Of a DNA stretch of 11,556 nt, positions 1-6,844 are shown piece by piece; within the stretch, counting starts at the first letter, position 1; each line of letters starts with the position of its first letter. The notes below the pieces were generated by a model that did not search any database, was not told where the DNA came from, and saw only the letters and a program-made list of their open reading frames with translations. The DNA comes from a bacterium UBP1_UBA4783 (GTDB taxonomy: Bacteria; Krumholzibacteriota; Krumholzibacteriia; Krumholzibacteriales; Krumholzibacteriaceae), in NCBI GenBank assembly GCA_002403075.1, contig DHHB01000090.1:2268-13823 (forward strand), in the 5' to 3' direction. Made by a program: the position numbers and the translations under genes.

Positions 1-765
1 ATGGCGACGGTCTGCGGCGGAAGCCTCGCCCTCATGGACGCGGGCGTGCCCATCCGCAAGCCCGTCGCGGGCGTCGCGATGGGTCTCGTGAAGGAGGGGA
101 ACGAGGTCGCCATCCTCACCGACATCCTCGGTCTCGAGGATCACCTCGGGGATATGGATTTCAAGGTCGCGGGCACCCGCGAGGGCATCACCGCGTTCCA
201 GATGGACGTCAAGATCGCCGGGATCACCCGCGCGGTCATGGAGCCCGCGCTCGAACAGGCCCGCCGGGCCCGTCTCGAGATCCTCGACGTCATGGCCCGT
301 GCGATGCCCGAGCCGCGCAAGGAGCTTTCCCCGTTCGCTCCGAAGATCGTTCAGATCAAGATCCCCGTCGACAAGATCCGCGAAGTCATCGGTCCGGGAG
401 GCAAGATGATCCGCCATATCCAGGACACCTCCGGCGCCAAGATCGACATCGAGGACGACGGAACGGTGTGCATCGCCGCCGTGGATCAGGCCGCGGGGGA
501 CAAGGCGCTCGACATGATCAAGGCGCTCACCGAGGAGCCCGAGGTCGGCAAGGTCTACAAGGGCACCGTGCGCGGCATCATGCCGTACGGGGCCTTCGTG
601 CAGATCATGCCGGGGCGCGACGGTCTCCTGCACGTCTCCGAGATCGACCGCAAGCGGGTCGAGCGCGTCGAGGACGTGCTCAAGCTCGGCGACGAGATCG
701 AGGTCAAGATCATCGGGGTCGACAGGGACGGAAAGATCAAGCTGAGCCGCAAGGCGCTTCTCTAG
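1..765 (+). CDS. pnp: Polynucleotide phosphorylase, C-terminal part (cut by left edge)
   Basis: PNPase degrades RNA 3' to 5' by phosphorolysis, releasing nucleoside diphosphates, and is a core enzyme of cytoplasmic mRNA decay. The window holds its last 254 residues; full-length family members have about 700, so the first ATG here is an internal Met and the gene starts outside. The visible part begins in the second RNase PH core domain. The segment around residues 47-55 (DHLGDMDFK) matches the catalytic motif, and D47, D53 and K55 align with E. coli D486, D492 and K494. A KH domain follows (about 117-175) with its GPGG loop at 131-134, then an S1 RNA-binding domain (about 183-250). The protein ends right after S1, without the long charged tail seen in some homologues. 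The next gene starts one base after the TAG stop, so the two are probably cotranscribed. Identification is secure. Confidence 0.97.
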   Translation: MATVCGGSLALMDAGVPIRKPVAGVAMGLVKEGNEVAILTDILGLEDHLGDMDFKVAGTREGITAFQMDVKIAGITRAVMEPALEQARRARLEILDVMARAMPEPRKELSPFAPKIVQIKIPVDKIREVIGPGGKMIRHIQDTSGAKIDIEDDGTVCIAAVDQAAGDKALDMIKALTEEPEVGKVYKGTVRGIMPYGAFVQIMPGRDGLLHVSEIDRKRVERVEDVLKLGDEIEVKIIGVDRDGKIKLSRKALL

Positions 766-766
766 C

Positions 767-2035
767 GTGGCCGACATGCTCGTTCTTCCCCGGCCGCAGA
801 AGGTGCGTCTCCCCTCCGGGGCGACGCTCCTTCATCAGCGGAACCCCTTCTCGCCGACGATCGCGTTCGGCGTCTGGATCGACGGCGGCAGCAGCCGCGA
901 GGATACGGACGAACGCGGCCTTTCCCATCTCCTCGAACACGTCGTGTTCCGCGGAACCAAGGGCCGCGACGCGCTCCGGCTCGCGTACGAGCTCGAATCG
1001 ATCGGCGGGCAGTACGACGCATTCACCGGCAAGGAAGCGACGTGCTACCACGCGAAGGTGCTCGAGGAGCACTTCGAGAAGCTCGTCGATCTCTTCGCCG
1101 ACATCGTCTGCCGGCCGACGATCCCGGACAAAACGATGCGCATCGAGAAGCGCGTCGTTCTCGAGGAGATCCGCAGCGTCAACGACACGCCGGAGGAGTA
1201 CGCGCACGAGCTCTTCTACGTGGCGCTCTTCAAGGGCCATCCGCTCGGTCATCCCGTGACGGGGTACATCAAGGACATCGCCGGCTACCGGCGGGAGGAT
1301 CTCGTTTCCTTCCACCGCGCGACCTACACCGCGGAGGATACGACGATCGGATTCATCGGGAACGTTCCGCTTTCCCGCGTCGCCGCGACGGTCGAGGACC
1401 GGTTCCGGTTTCCGCGGCGTTCCTTCCGGAGGCGTCCGCGTCGTCTCGGCGCCGCCGCCGCGGCCGTGCGTTCGGCGACTCGCGAGGACTGGGCGCAGTC
1501 CCACGTGTGCATCGGGGCGCGGGGGGCGGCCGCGGGGCATCCCGACCGTCATGCCCTCGTCGTTCTCGCGAACGTCATCGGCGGGGGAACGACATCGCGT
1601 CTGTTCCAGAGTCTCCGCGAGCGGACGGGGCTCGTGTACGCGGCGTATACGCACGTGAGCTTCTGGAAGGAGGCGGGGGCGATCTGCAACTTCTTCTCCG
1701 TCGACTCGAAGCATCTCGAGCGCGCGCTCGATCTCTTTCACGCCGAGCTCGACGACATCAGGCGGGGGGGCGTGCGGGAGGAGGAGATCGAAAGCGCCAA
1801 GGCGCAGGTGAAGGGGGGCATCGTTTTCGGGATCGAGAACCCCGAAAGCCGGATGTTCCAGCTCATCCAGAGCGACGTGTACCACGGACGCTACGTGACG
1901 TGCGCGGAGATCCTGCGCTCGATAGAGCGCGTGAACCGCCGCGCCGTAACCGAGACCGCCGAGCGCTATCTCGGCGACGGCGGGCTCACCTACACGACCT
2001 GCGGACCGATTCCGCTCAAGGGGCTCGTTCATTGA
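767..2035 (+). CDS. M16 family zinc metallopeptidase (insulinase/processing-peptidase type)
   Basis: This 422-residue protein has the usual length of single-chain bacterial M16 peptidases, which form a clam-shell around peptides. The inverted zinc motif HLLEH is at residues 54-58 and the third zinc ligand is in VVLEEI (E133 or E134), about 75 residues later as the family expects, so the site looks intact. The C-terminal half contains a RERTGLVYAAY segment typical of the second, inactive M16 domain. I see no signal peptide, so it is probably cytoplasmic. Its substrate cannot be told from sequence. The start is taken as GTG at 767, one base past the pnp stop. ATG at 776 in the same frame is an alternative, and neither has a good ribosome binding site, which suggests translational coupling to pnp. 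The pnp–M16–dut order is, from memory, recurrent in several phyla. Confidence 0.94.
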   Translation: MADMLVLPRPQKVRLPSGATLLHQRNPFSPTIAFGVWIDGGSSREDTDERGLSHLLEHVVFRGTKGRDALRLAYELESIGGQYDAFTGKEATCYHAKVLEEHFEKLVDLFADIVCRPTIPDKTMRIEKRVVLEEIRSVNDTPEEYAHELFYVALFKGHPLGHPVTGYIKDIAGYRREDLVSFHRATYTAEDTTIGFIGNVPLSRVAATVEDRFRFPRRSFRRRPRRLGAAAAAVRSATREDWAQSHVCIGARGAAAGHPDRHALVVLANVIGGGTTSRLFQSLRERTGLVYAAYTHVSFWKEAGAICNFFSVDSKHLERALDLFHAELDDIRRGGVREEEIESAKAQVKGGIVFGIENPESRMFQLIQSDVYHGRYVTCAEILRSIERVNRRAVTETAERYLGDGGLTYTTCGPIPLKGLVH

Positions 2036-2038
2036 GGG
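2034..2038 (+). promoter_or_regulatory. Ribosome binding site deciding the dut start
   Basis: GAGGG lies 8 bases before the ATG at 2047 and overlaps the TGA stop of the M16 gene. It favours ATG 2047 as the dut start. An in-frame TTG at 2032, overlapping the M16 stop and preceded by AAGGGG at 2018-2023, is a weaker alternative that would add five residues. Confidence 0.6.
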
Positions 2039-2046
2039 ACGCCGAT

Positions 2047-2514
2047 ATGCCGACGCCCGCGGGAAACGACGCGCCGGTTTTCGTCAGGATCCGCTACCTC
2101 GACCGCCACCGAGGTCTGCCGGCGCTCGCGCCGATGACCGCCGGAGCGAGCGGATACGACGTCCGAGCGGCGTGCGAGGACGATATCGTCGTCGCGCCGG
2201 GCGCGGTCGCGCTCGTTCCGGCCGGATTCGTTCTGTCGATGCCCGCCGGCTACGAGGCGCAGGTGCGGCCGCGGAGCGGCCTCGCCCTCAACCACCGGAT
2301 CGGGCTCCTCAACGCCCCCGGAACGATCGACAGCGATTACCGGGGCGAGGTCGGCGTCGTCCTCTTCAATTTCGGGGATCGGGATTTCGTCGTCCGCCGG
2401 GGCGACCGCGTCGCCCAGATCGTTTTCACGCGTTTGCCGGCCGTGACGCTCGTCGAGGACGACGGCCTCGACGAAACGGAGCGCGGCGCCGGCGGGTTCG
2501 GGCACACTGGCTGA
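2047..2514 (+). CDS. dut: dUTP diphosphatase (trimeric dUTPase)
   Basis: The enzyme hydrolyses dUTP to dUMP and pyrophosphate, keeping uracil out of DNA and supplying dUMP for thymidylate synthesis. The 155-residue length is normal for the homotrimeric cytoplasmic enzyme. All five conserved motifs are visible in order: motif 1 around ASGYD (34-38), motif 2 PRSG (75-78), motif 3 GTIDSDYRGEV (92-102, with D95 as the expected catalytic base and Y98 stacking on uracil), motif 4 RGDRVAQIVF (118-127), and the glycine-rich P-loop-like motif 5 RGAGGFGHTG at the very C-terminus. The enzyme should therefore be active. It starts 11 bases after the M16 stop and is probably translated from the same mRNA. 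Confidence 0.96.
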   Translation: MPTPAGNDAPVFVRIRYLDRHRGLPALAPMTAGASGYDVRAACEDDIVVAPGAVALVPAGFVLSMPAGYEAQVRPRSGLALNHRIGLLNAPGTIDSDYRGEVGVVLFNFGDRDFVVRRGDRVAQIVFTRLPAVTLVEDDGLDETERGAGGFGHTG

Positions 2515-2528
2515 CGGCGGGCGCGCAG

Positions 2529-2564
2529 CCCGCTCCGCCGCGCGCCGGGCCGCCGCGGAGCGGG
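2529..2564 (+). other. Strong GC hairpin between dut and the deacetylase gene
   Basis: CCCGCTCCGC at 2529-2538 and GCGGAGCGGG at 2555-2564 form a perfect 10-bp inverted repeat around a 16-base loop, 14 bases after the dut stop. There is no T-run after it on either strand, so it is not a standard intrinsic terminator. It could lower or protect expression between the two genes. It sits 23 bases before the deacetylase start codon. The role is inferred; the repeat itself is seen directly. Confidence 0.5.
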
Positions 2565-2587
2565 GCGAGATCCGCCGCGGAGGCCGC

Positions 2588-3421
2588 ATGACGACGACGC
2601 CGCCGGCCGTTCTTCCCCGCGCGCTCGCGTACCACAAGATCGCCTCGTTCGAGTTCGGCGGCACGTGGATGCCGCGCCGGCGTTTCGTCGCGCAGATCGA
2701 TTCGCTCCGCCGGGCCGGGTATCGCTTCATCGACGAGACGGCGTTTCTCGAGTCGCTCGCGGGGAAGCGGCGGGCTTCGCACCGCGAGATCCTCCTCACC
2801 TTCGACGACGGATACCGCAACCTTCTCGACGCCGCCCCCGCCCTCGAGGCGCGCGGCGTGCCGGTCCTCGTCTTTCTCGTGAGCGCGTACGCGGGGCGGT
2901 TGAACCGATGGGAGCTCGGTCTTCCCGGAAGGGGCGCCGTGCATCTTTCCTGGGAGGAGTGCGCGTCGCTCGCGCGAAGCGGGTTCTCCTTCGGGTCGCA
3001 CACGCGCACGCACCGGGATCTCACGCGGATCCCGATCGAGGAGGCGCGCGACGAGATCCGCCGCTCGCGCGCGGAGATCGAAGACCGGCTCGGTTCCCCG
3101 GTGCGCAGCCTCTCCTATCCCTTCGGCCGGCTCGACGGCGCGCTTCGCTCCGAAGCAGAGGCCGCGGGGTATCGCGCGGCCTTCACCCTCTATCCGCGGC
3201 GCGTTCCGGGGGCGGGCGGGGCGTTCGAGCTTCGTCGCGACCCGGTGTACGTGATCGACACGGCCGGCTGCGTGCGCCGGAAGATCGGCGCCGGGGTCTG
3301 GTCGGCGATCGAGGAATCGAAGGGGAGGACGATCAACGCGGCGGCGGTTCTCACGCCGCTCACGAAGGGCGCTCTCGCTCGAGCGAATAGCGTTTTCCGC
3401 CGCGCTCGATGCGATAGATGA
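2588..3421 (+). CDS. Polysaccharide deacetylase (NodB homology domain, CE4)
   Basis: CE4 enzymes remove N- or O-acetyl groups from cell-wall or capsule polysaccharides such as peptidoglycan, chitin-like oligomers, xylan or poly-N-acetylglucosamine, using a bound metal. The 277-residue protein shows motif 1 TFDDGY (71-76; D73 expected as base, D74 as metal ligand), motif 2 SHTRTH (137-142; H138 and H142 as metal ligands), and motif 3 LSYPFGRLD (175-183). The catalytic site therefore looks complete. No signal peptide or membrane segment is visible, so it may act in the cytoplasm on lipid-linked or precursor sugars, or be exported in another way. GGAGG at 2579-2583 is only 4 bases from the ATG. 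The last 20 or so codons run into the oppositely oriented DUF4388 gene, and the Arg-rich end looks less conserved than the core. The substrate is not predictable. Confidence 0.92.
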   Translation: MTTTPPAVLPRALAYHKIASFEFGGTWMPRRRFVAQIDSLRRAGYRFIDETAFLESLAGKRRASHREILLTFDDGYRNLLDAAPALEARGVPVLVFLVSAYAGRLNRWELGLPGRGAVHLSWEECASLARSGFSFGSHTRTHRDLTRIPIEEARDEIRRSRAEIEDRLGSPVRSLSYPFGRLDGALRSEAEAAGYRAAFTLYPRRVPGAGGAFELRRDPVYVIDTAGCVRRKIGAGVWSAIEESKGRTINAAAVLTPLTKGALARANSVFRRARCDR

Positions 3422-4508
3422 GCCCGAGCTCCTTCGCCCGCTCGAGCGTTTTCTTCGCGAGGAATCCCTTCGCGGCGAGCGCGTCGAGGCTCGTCGGATA
3501 CGCGCCCGTAAGGGCGAGATGCTCCTCGAGCTCCTCGCGAATCGAGAGCTCGACGAGACGGTCGCGGATTCCCGCCATATCGGGGGCGAGCACCCCCGCG
3601 CGCGCCGCGGGGGCGGCCGCGGCGCGTTCGCGCGGCGCGAAGGCCCAGCCGGGCGGCAGGAGCCGCGGCACGCCGATCTCGCCGATCGCGACGCAGAGCG
3701 CGAGCGCTCCGGCGGCGGCGAAAGCCGGCATGAGACGCGACGGTTTTCGTTTCGTTTCCGTTTCCGCGGCGGCCTCGACCTCGACGGCCTCGGGCTTCTC
3801 CACCGGCGTCACCTGCATGAGCCCTTTTTCGAGGAGCTGCTTGAGCGCTTCCATCGTGCAGAACCGCGGCATGCGGGCCCGCGGGAAGAGCTCGCCGAGG
3901 GTCGACGGGGCGGCGAGAAGCTCGTAGATCTCCTCCTCGGCGGTTTCGAGCTCCGGGCGGCCCGTCTCGGGGGGCTCGATCCGCTTGAGGATCGTGTCGT
4001 CGGACGGAAAGAGACGCAGCAGCTCCGGGAGCTCGTCGATGCGCCGCATGCTTTCCATGAGAAGCGCCTCGACCTTCATGCCGCCGAAGGTGCGCACCCC
4101 CTGGAGCGCTTGGCCGCCGATGACGAACTTGTACGTGCTCTTCGGACAGGCGAGGATCTCCTGAATCGATTCCTGCATCTGCTCGGCGAAGATCTCGCGC
4201 AGCTCGTCCTCGGAGAATATCTTTTCCGAGATGAGGATGTCGGCGAGGTCGATCTTCGTCTCTTCCCGTATGCGGTCGAGCCGGATCATCTCGTCGACAC
4301 CGAGAATGCCGTAGCGGACGATGTACTCCCGCAGCGGATCCGCCGCCATCTTGCGGCGGTCGCGGGTCGAGACGATGAGACCGTCTTGAAAATAGATCAC
4401 CATCGTATGCTCGCCTTCGATCGCGAGCATCCCCGTCTTCTTCTGGAGGGCGACGAGCTGGAGGATCTCGCTGAGACCGAAATCCCTCGCGTTTCCCTCT
4501 AGTGCCAT
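3360..4508 (-). CDS. DUF4388 (PatA-like N-terminal) membrane protein
   Basis: A 382-residue protein of unknown function. Residues 1 to about 155 resemble DUF4388: the start MALEGNARDFGLSEILQLV, the glycine turn KTGMLAIEG and YFQDGLIVST are typical of that family, which is often joined to signalling domains. Residues about 185-233 (EEEIYELL…LGELF…ALKQLLEKGLM) look like a winged-helix-type module. An Ala/Glu/Lys linker follows, then one hydrophobic segment at about 261-278, and a Pro/Ala-rich stretch leading to a C-terminal domain. In the tail, GAYPTSLDAL (335-344) recalls the pseudopilin-like pattern in which a helix is followed by YPTSL; this likeness is weak. By charge, DUF4388 should face the cytoplasm and the tail the outside. 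The start overlaps the stop of the upstream TPR gene by 10 bp, with AAAGGA just before the ATG, indicating coupling. The 3' end overlaps the deacetylase gene by 62 bp. Confidence 0.85.
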   Translation of the reverse strand: MALEGNARDFGLSEILQLVALQKKTGMLAIEGEHTMVIYFQDGLIVSTRDRRKMAADPLREYIVRYGILGVDEMIRLDRIREETKIDLADILISEKIFSEDELREIFAEQMQESIQEILACPKSTYKFVIGGQALQGVRTFGGMKVEALLMESMRRIDELPELLRLFPSDDTILKRIEPPETGRPELETAEEEIYELLAAPSTLGELFPRARMPRFCTMEALKQLLEKGLMQVTPVEKPEAVEVEAAAETETKRKPSRLMPAFAAAGALALCVAIGEIGVPRLLPPGWAFAPRERAAAAPAARAGVLAPDMAGIRDRLVELSIREELEEHLALTGAYPTSLDALAAKGFLAKKTLERAKELGLIYRIERGGKRYSLERERPS

Positions 4509-6655
4509 GACGATCCTTTCTTTATTTCCGCGAGGAAATCATCGGCCTCCGCGGCTTGTCCGGGCCTCTTCGGCACGGCGTGCTCGGGGGCGCAGGGGCG
4601 CTCGTGCGCCGTTTCCTTCGCGGACCGCGGTTTTCGCCGCGCGGGCTCCATCCCGCTTCCCAGGAAGTGCTCGGGGAATGGTTCCGGTGGAGCGGTTTTC
4701 CTCGTCGCGGCCGGTTCCGGGGGAGGCGGAGCGTCGTCTCGCGCGATTCTCCTCCGGACCGGGGCGTTCGAGCCGGGGGAGAGCCAGAGGCCGGACGAGT
4801 CCTCCGCCTTCGCCTTCGACGGCCCGTGCTCCTGCGAGCGGATCTCCGGCGGAAAGATATGGTAGTTTCTCGGCTCCTGCGGCGTTTTCACGAGCAGGGC
4901 GGCCGCCCAAACGGCTGTGAGGATCGCCGCGGGAAGGATCGTCTCCCACACGGGCTCGCCGACGTTCACCAGGAGCGGATCCTTGAAATAGAGTCCGCGC
5001 CAAAAGAGCGTTCCCGCGGCGGCGGCGCCGGCGAACGCGAGCAGGAATCCGGAGAACGTCCTGCCGGCGTACGCGTGGGTCATGCCGGGCAGGAGCGCCG
5101 CGTAGAATCGACGCGCCCGCCCGCCCGCGCCGGCGACCTTCTGCCGGCGCGTTCTGAGGAGGACCTCCATGACCTTCACGCTCGAGATGTCGCGGACGGC
5201 CGCGGAGCATTCCCGGCAGAGAACGACGTCGTGAATGATCTCGCGGCACGCCGGACAGGCGGGGAGACCGCAGTTGTCGCATCGCCCGGCCCGACGCTCC
5301 TTCGGGAGCTTGAGAGCCGCGGCGATCGCGGCGGCGAAGGCCGCGGCGAGGATCGCCCACAGCCGGTGAAACGGGACGAGGAGGAACGGCTGGAGCATCT
5401 CGCTCAGAACCACGCGGTCGCGACCGCGGCCTTCCGCGGCGGCGATCCGCCAGAGATCCTTCGGCGGGAGCCCCTGCTCGTACACGACGGCGCTCCGCAT
5501 CTCGAGGCCCGGGTGCGCCGCTCGATACGTTTCGATGCCGAGCGTGCTGGCCCGTTCGAGCCAGGAGCTCGATTGGGCGAAGAGCATCTTCTTGATATGC
5601 GCCTGCCCGATGTTGTAGTGGGCGACGGCGCTCGTGGAGTCGAGCTCGACGGCGCTCCGGTATCCGGCGAGCGCCCTGTCGTAATCCCCCTGCGTGAAGT
5701 ACACGTTGCCGAGGTTGATGAACGCCGGAGCGAAGCTCGGATTCACGGTCACGGCGTCGAGAAGGAGCGCTCGGGCCTCCTCGAGGAGACCGAGCCGGTA
5801 CATCATCGTGCCCACGGCGAAATCGCGCTCCGCCCGGTAGCGGTTTGCGTCCACCGCGCGGATTTCCTCGAGCCGGCGCGCGCTCACGGAGCGATCGTTC
5901 ACGAGGGAGAGCAGGCGCGACGCCGAGCCGGGATCGACAGCGGGAGCGAGACGGTTCGACGCGGGCGCCAGACCCGAGGCCGCTGAAAGGACCGCGGCGA
6001 GAGAGAGCACCGCGAACCGCTCGCGTTTCGCGAGGTACACCCAGAGAACGGCGATGAGCACGGCGATGGATATGCCGATCCCGAGCCGCAGGAGGGCGAA
6101 CGAGATCGCCGCGAGCGGCAGGATCCACCTCGCGGGCAGCGCCCTGAAGCGCCTCGAGCTGCTTTCGACGATCGTGTGCTCGATGAACGGCCAGTGCCTC
6201 GCCAGCAGCGCCGCGAGCAGGATGAAGAGCGCGCCGGAGAGCGCGAGCACCGCGAGGGCGCTCCAGTTGAGCGCCGCGATCGCCCCCCCCGGAAAGCCGG
6301 TGAAGGAGCGGCGCAGCCCCTCGGCGAGGTGCATGAGGAAATCGGGATCGCCGGAAAGGAGCTCGACGCGGGCGAGCGTAAACAGCGGGGGCGCGAAATC
6401 CCCCGAAAGGTCCGCGGCGAGCCGGAGCTTTTCCACGGCTGCGTCTTTGCGGCCTCCGGCGAGGTCTCCGAGCGCCTCGCGATGCAGGATCTTCGACACG
6501 ACGGGAAGCGACGACGCTCCCCATTCGAACTCGTCCCGGCAATAGGCCTTGAGACGTTCGTTCCGTATCGGATCGATGGATTTCGTGTAGGAGTCGGTGC
6601 AGAATGCGACGAGGCCCGCGAGGGCCGCAGCGACGATGTTGGCTCGGCGTGTCAT
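4499..6655 (-). CDS. TPR and zinc-ribbon-like multi-pass membrane protein
   Basis: I do not recognise a named family. The 718-residue protein starts with a signal-anchor-like helix (about 6-19). A soluble helical region follows, then hydrophobic segments at about 132-152, 177-209 and 213-231. Two clear TPR units (about 277-305 and 310-341) precede a weaker third. After another hydrophobic segment (433-449) come three CxxC pairs (C459/C462, C467/C470, C480/C483) that look like a zinc ribbon. Hydrophobic segments at 516-552 and 571-590 follow, then a Pro/Glu/Lys-rich, probably disordered tail of about 120 residues. The frame is open back to 6784, but Met at 6655 is preferred: the extra 43 residues would cover the divergent promoter region and would put a signal-like helix internally. 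The ribosome binding site is weak (AAAGGG two bases from the ATG). It is coupled to the DUF4388 gene and may form a complex with its product; TPRs suggest a scaffold role. Confidence 0.8.
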   Translation of the reverse strand: MTRRANIVAAALAGLVAFCTDSYTKSIDPIRNERLKAYCRDEFEWGASSLPVVSKILHREALGDLAGGRKDAAVEKLRLAADLSGDFAPPLFTLARVELLSGDPDFLMHLAEGLRRSFTGFPGGAIAALNWSALAVLALSGALFILLAALLARHWPFIEHTIVESSSRRFRALPARWILPLAAISFALLRLGIGISIAVLIAVLWVYLAKRERFAVLSLAAVLSAASGLAPASNRLAPAVDPGSASRLLSLVNDRSVSARRLEEIRAVDANRYRAERDFAVGTMMYRLGLLEEARALLLDAVTVNPSFAPAFINLGNVYFTQGDYDRALAGYRSAVELDSTSAVAHYNIGQAHIKKMLFAQSSSWLERASTLGIETYRAAHPGLEMRSAVVYEQGLPPKDLWRIAAAEGRGRDRVVLSEMLQPFLLVPFHRLWAILAAAFAAAIAAALKLPKERRAGRCDNCGLPACPACREIIHDVVLCRECSAAVRDISSVKVMEVLLRTRRQKVAGAGGRARRFYAALLPGMTHAYAGRTFSGFLLAFAGAAAAGTLFWRGLYFKDPLLVNVGEPVWETILPAAILTAVWAAALLVKTPQEPRNYHIFPPEIRSQEHGPSKAKAEDSSGLWLSPGSNAPVRRRIARDDAPPPPEPAATRKTAPPEPFPEHFLGSGMEPARRKPRSAKETAHERPCAPEHAVPKRPGQAAEADDFLAEIKKGSSWH

Positions 6656-6690
6656 AACCCTTTGCCCGATTGTAAGTTTCGTTATATCTC

Positions 6691-6712
6691 CGGGGAGGTT
6701 TTCACCTCTCCG
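6691..6712. promoter_or_regulatory. Inverted repeat in the divergent promoter region
   Basis: CGGGGAGGT and ACCTCTCCG form a 9-bp arm inverted repeat around a TTTC centre, with one position that is a G-T pair. It lies between the TPR gene and asnS. A TATAAC hexamer for the minus strand (6686-6681) lies just beside it, so the repeat would occupy the -35 zone of a TPR-gene promoter that lacks a recognisable -35. It could be an operator or an RNA hairpin. A smaller perfect repeat, CGGCG/CGCCG, follows at 6718-6731. Confidence 0.35.
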
Positions 6713-6785
6713 TAACCCGGCGTACGCGCCGAACCGTGCAATCGGCAAGAATCGTGCCGCGGGCTTTTTCGCGCATATTTCCATG

Positions 6786-6814
6786 TTTACAGGAGTTGCG
6801 CGAGGTGTTACATA
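6786..6814 (+). promoter_or_regulatory. Candidate asnS promoter with extended -10
   Basis: TTTACA (6786-6791) and TACATA (6809-6814) are separated by 17 bases, and the second is preceded by TGT, an extended -10 element. The -10 itself matches the consensus poorly (3 of 6). Transcription would begin near 6821, which fits translation from the ATG at 6845 and argues against the GTG at 6821. Confidence 0.35.
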
Positions 6815-6832
6815 CTAGCCGTGGCCACGCCG

Positions 6833-6840
6833 AAGGGAGG
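6833..6840 (+). promoter_or_regulatory. Ribosome binding site deciding the asnS start
   Basis: AAGGGAGG ends four bases before the ATG at 6845. It lies inside the frame that would begin at GTG 6821, so it supports the shorter protein. Confidence 0.65.
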
Positions 6841-6844
6841 CTTC

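Noticed and set aside
737..2032. A minus-strand frame of about 430 codons opposite the M16 peptidase gene
   Set aside because: The plus-strand frame carries the complete HxxEH zinc site; the antisense product shows no recognisable motif.
4539..6542. A second minus-strand frame of about 670 codons inside the TPR gene
   Set aside because: The product is almost entirely Arg/Ala/Gly/Pro, a frame-shifted reading of GC-rich DNA. The chosen frame shows TPRs, membrane helices and CxxC pairs.
6598..6602. A possible lipoprotein cysteine near the TPR protein N-terminus (LVAFC)
   Set aside because: A Phe directly before Cys does not fit the lipobox, and several membrane segments follow, so a signal anchor is more likely.
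6691..6731. The repeat-rich stretch as a fragment of a mobile intron or insertion sequence end
   Set aside because: There are no matching second end, target duplication or open frame nearby; it fits better as a promoter-region palindrome.
6656..6784. A 43-residue longer start (ATG at 6784) for the TPR gene
   Set aside because: The extension covers the inverted repeat and the likely promoters, has no ribosome binding site that I can see, and would bury the signal-anchor helix.
6821..6844. GTG at 6821 as the asnS start
   Set aside because: The strong AAGGGAGG site lies inside this extension and serves the ATG at 6845. The predicted transcript start is at about 6821.
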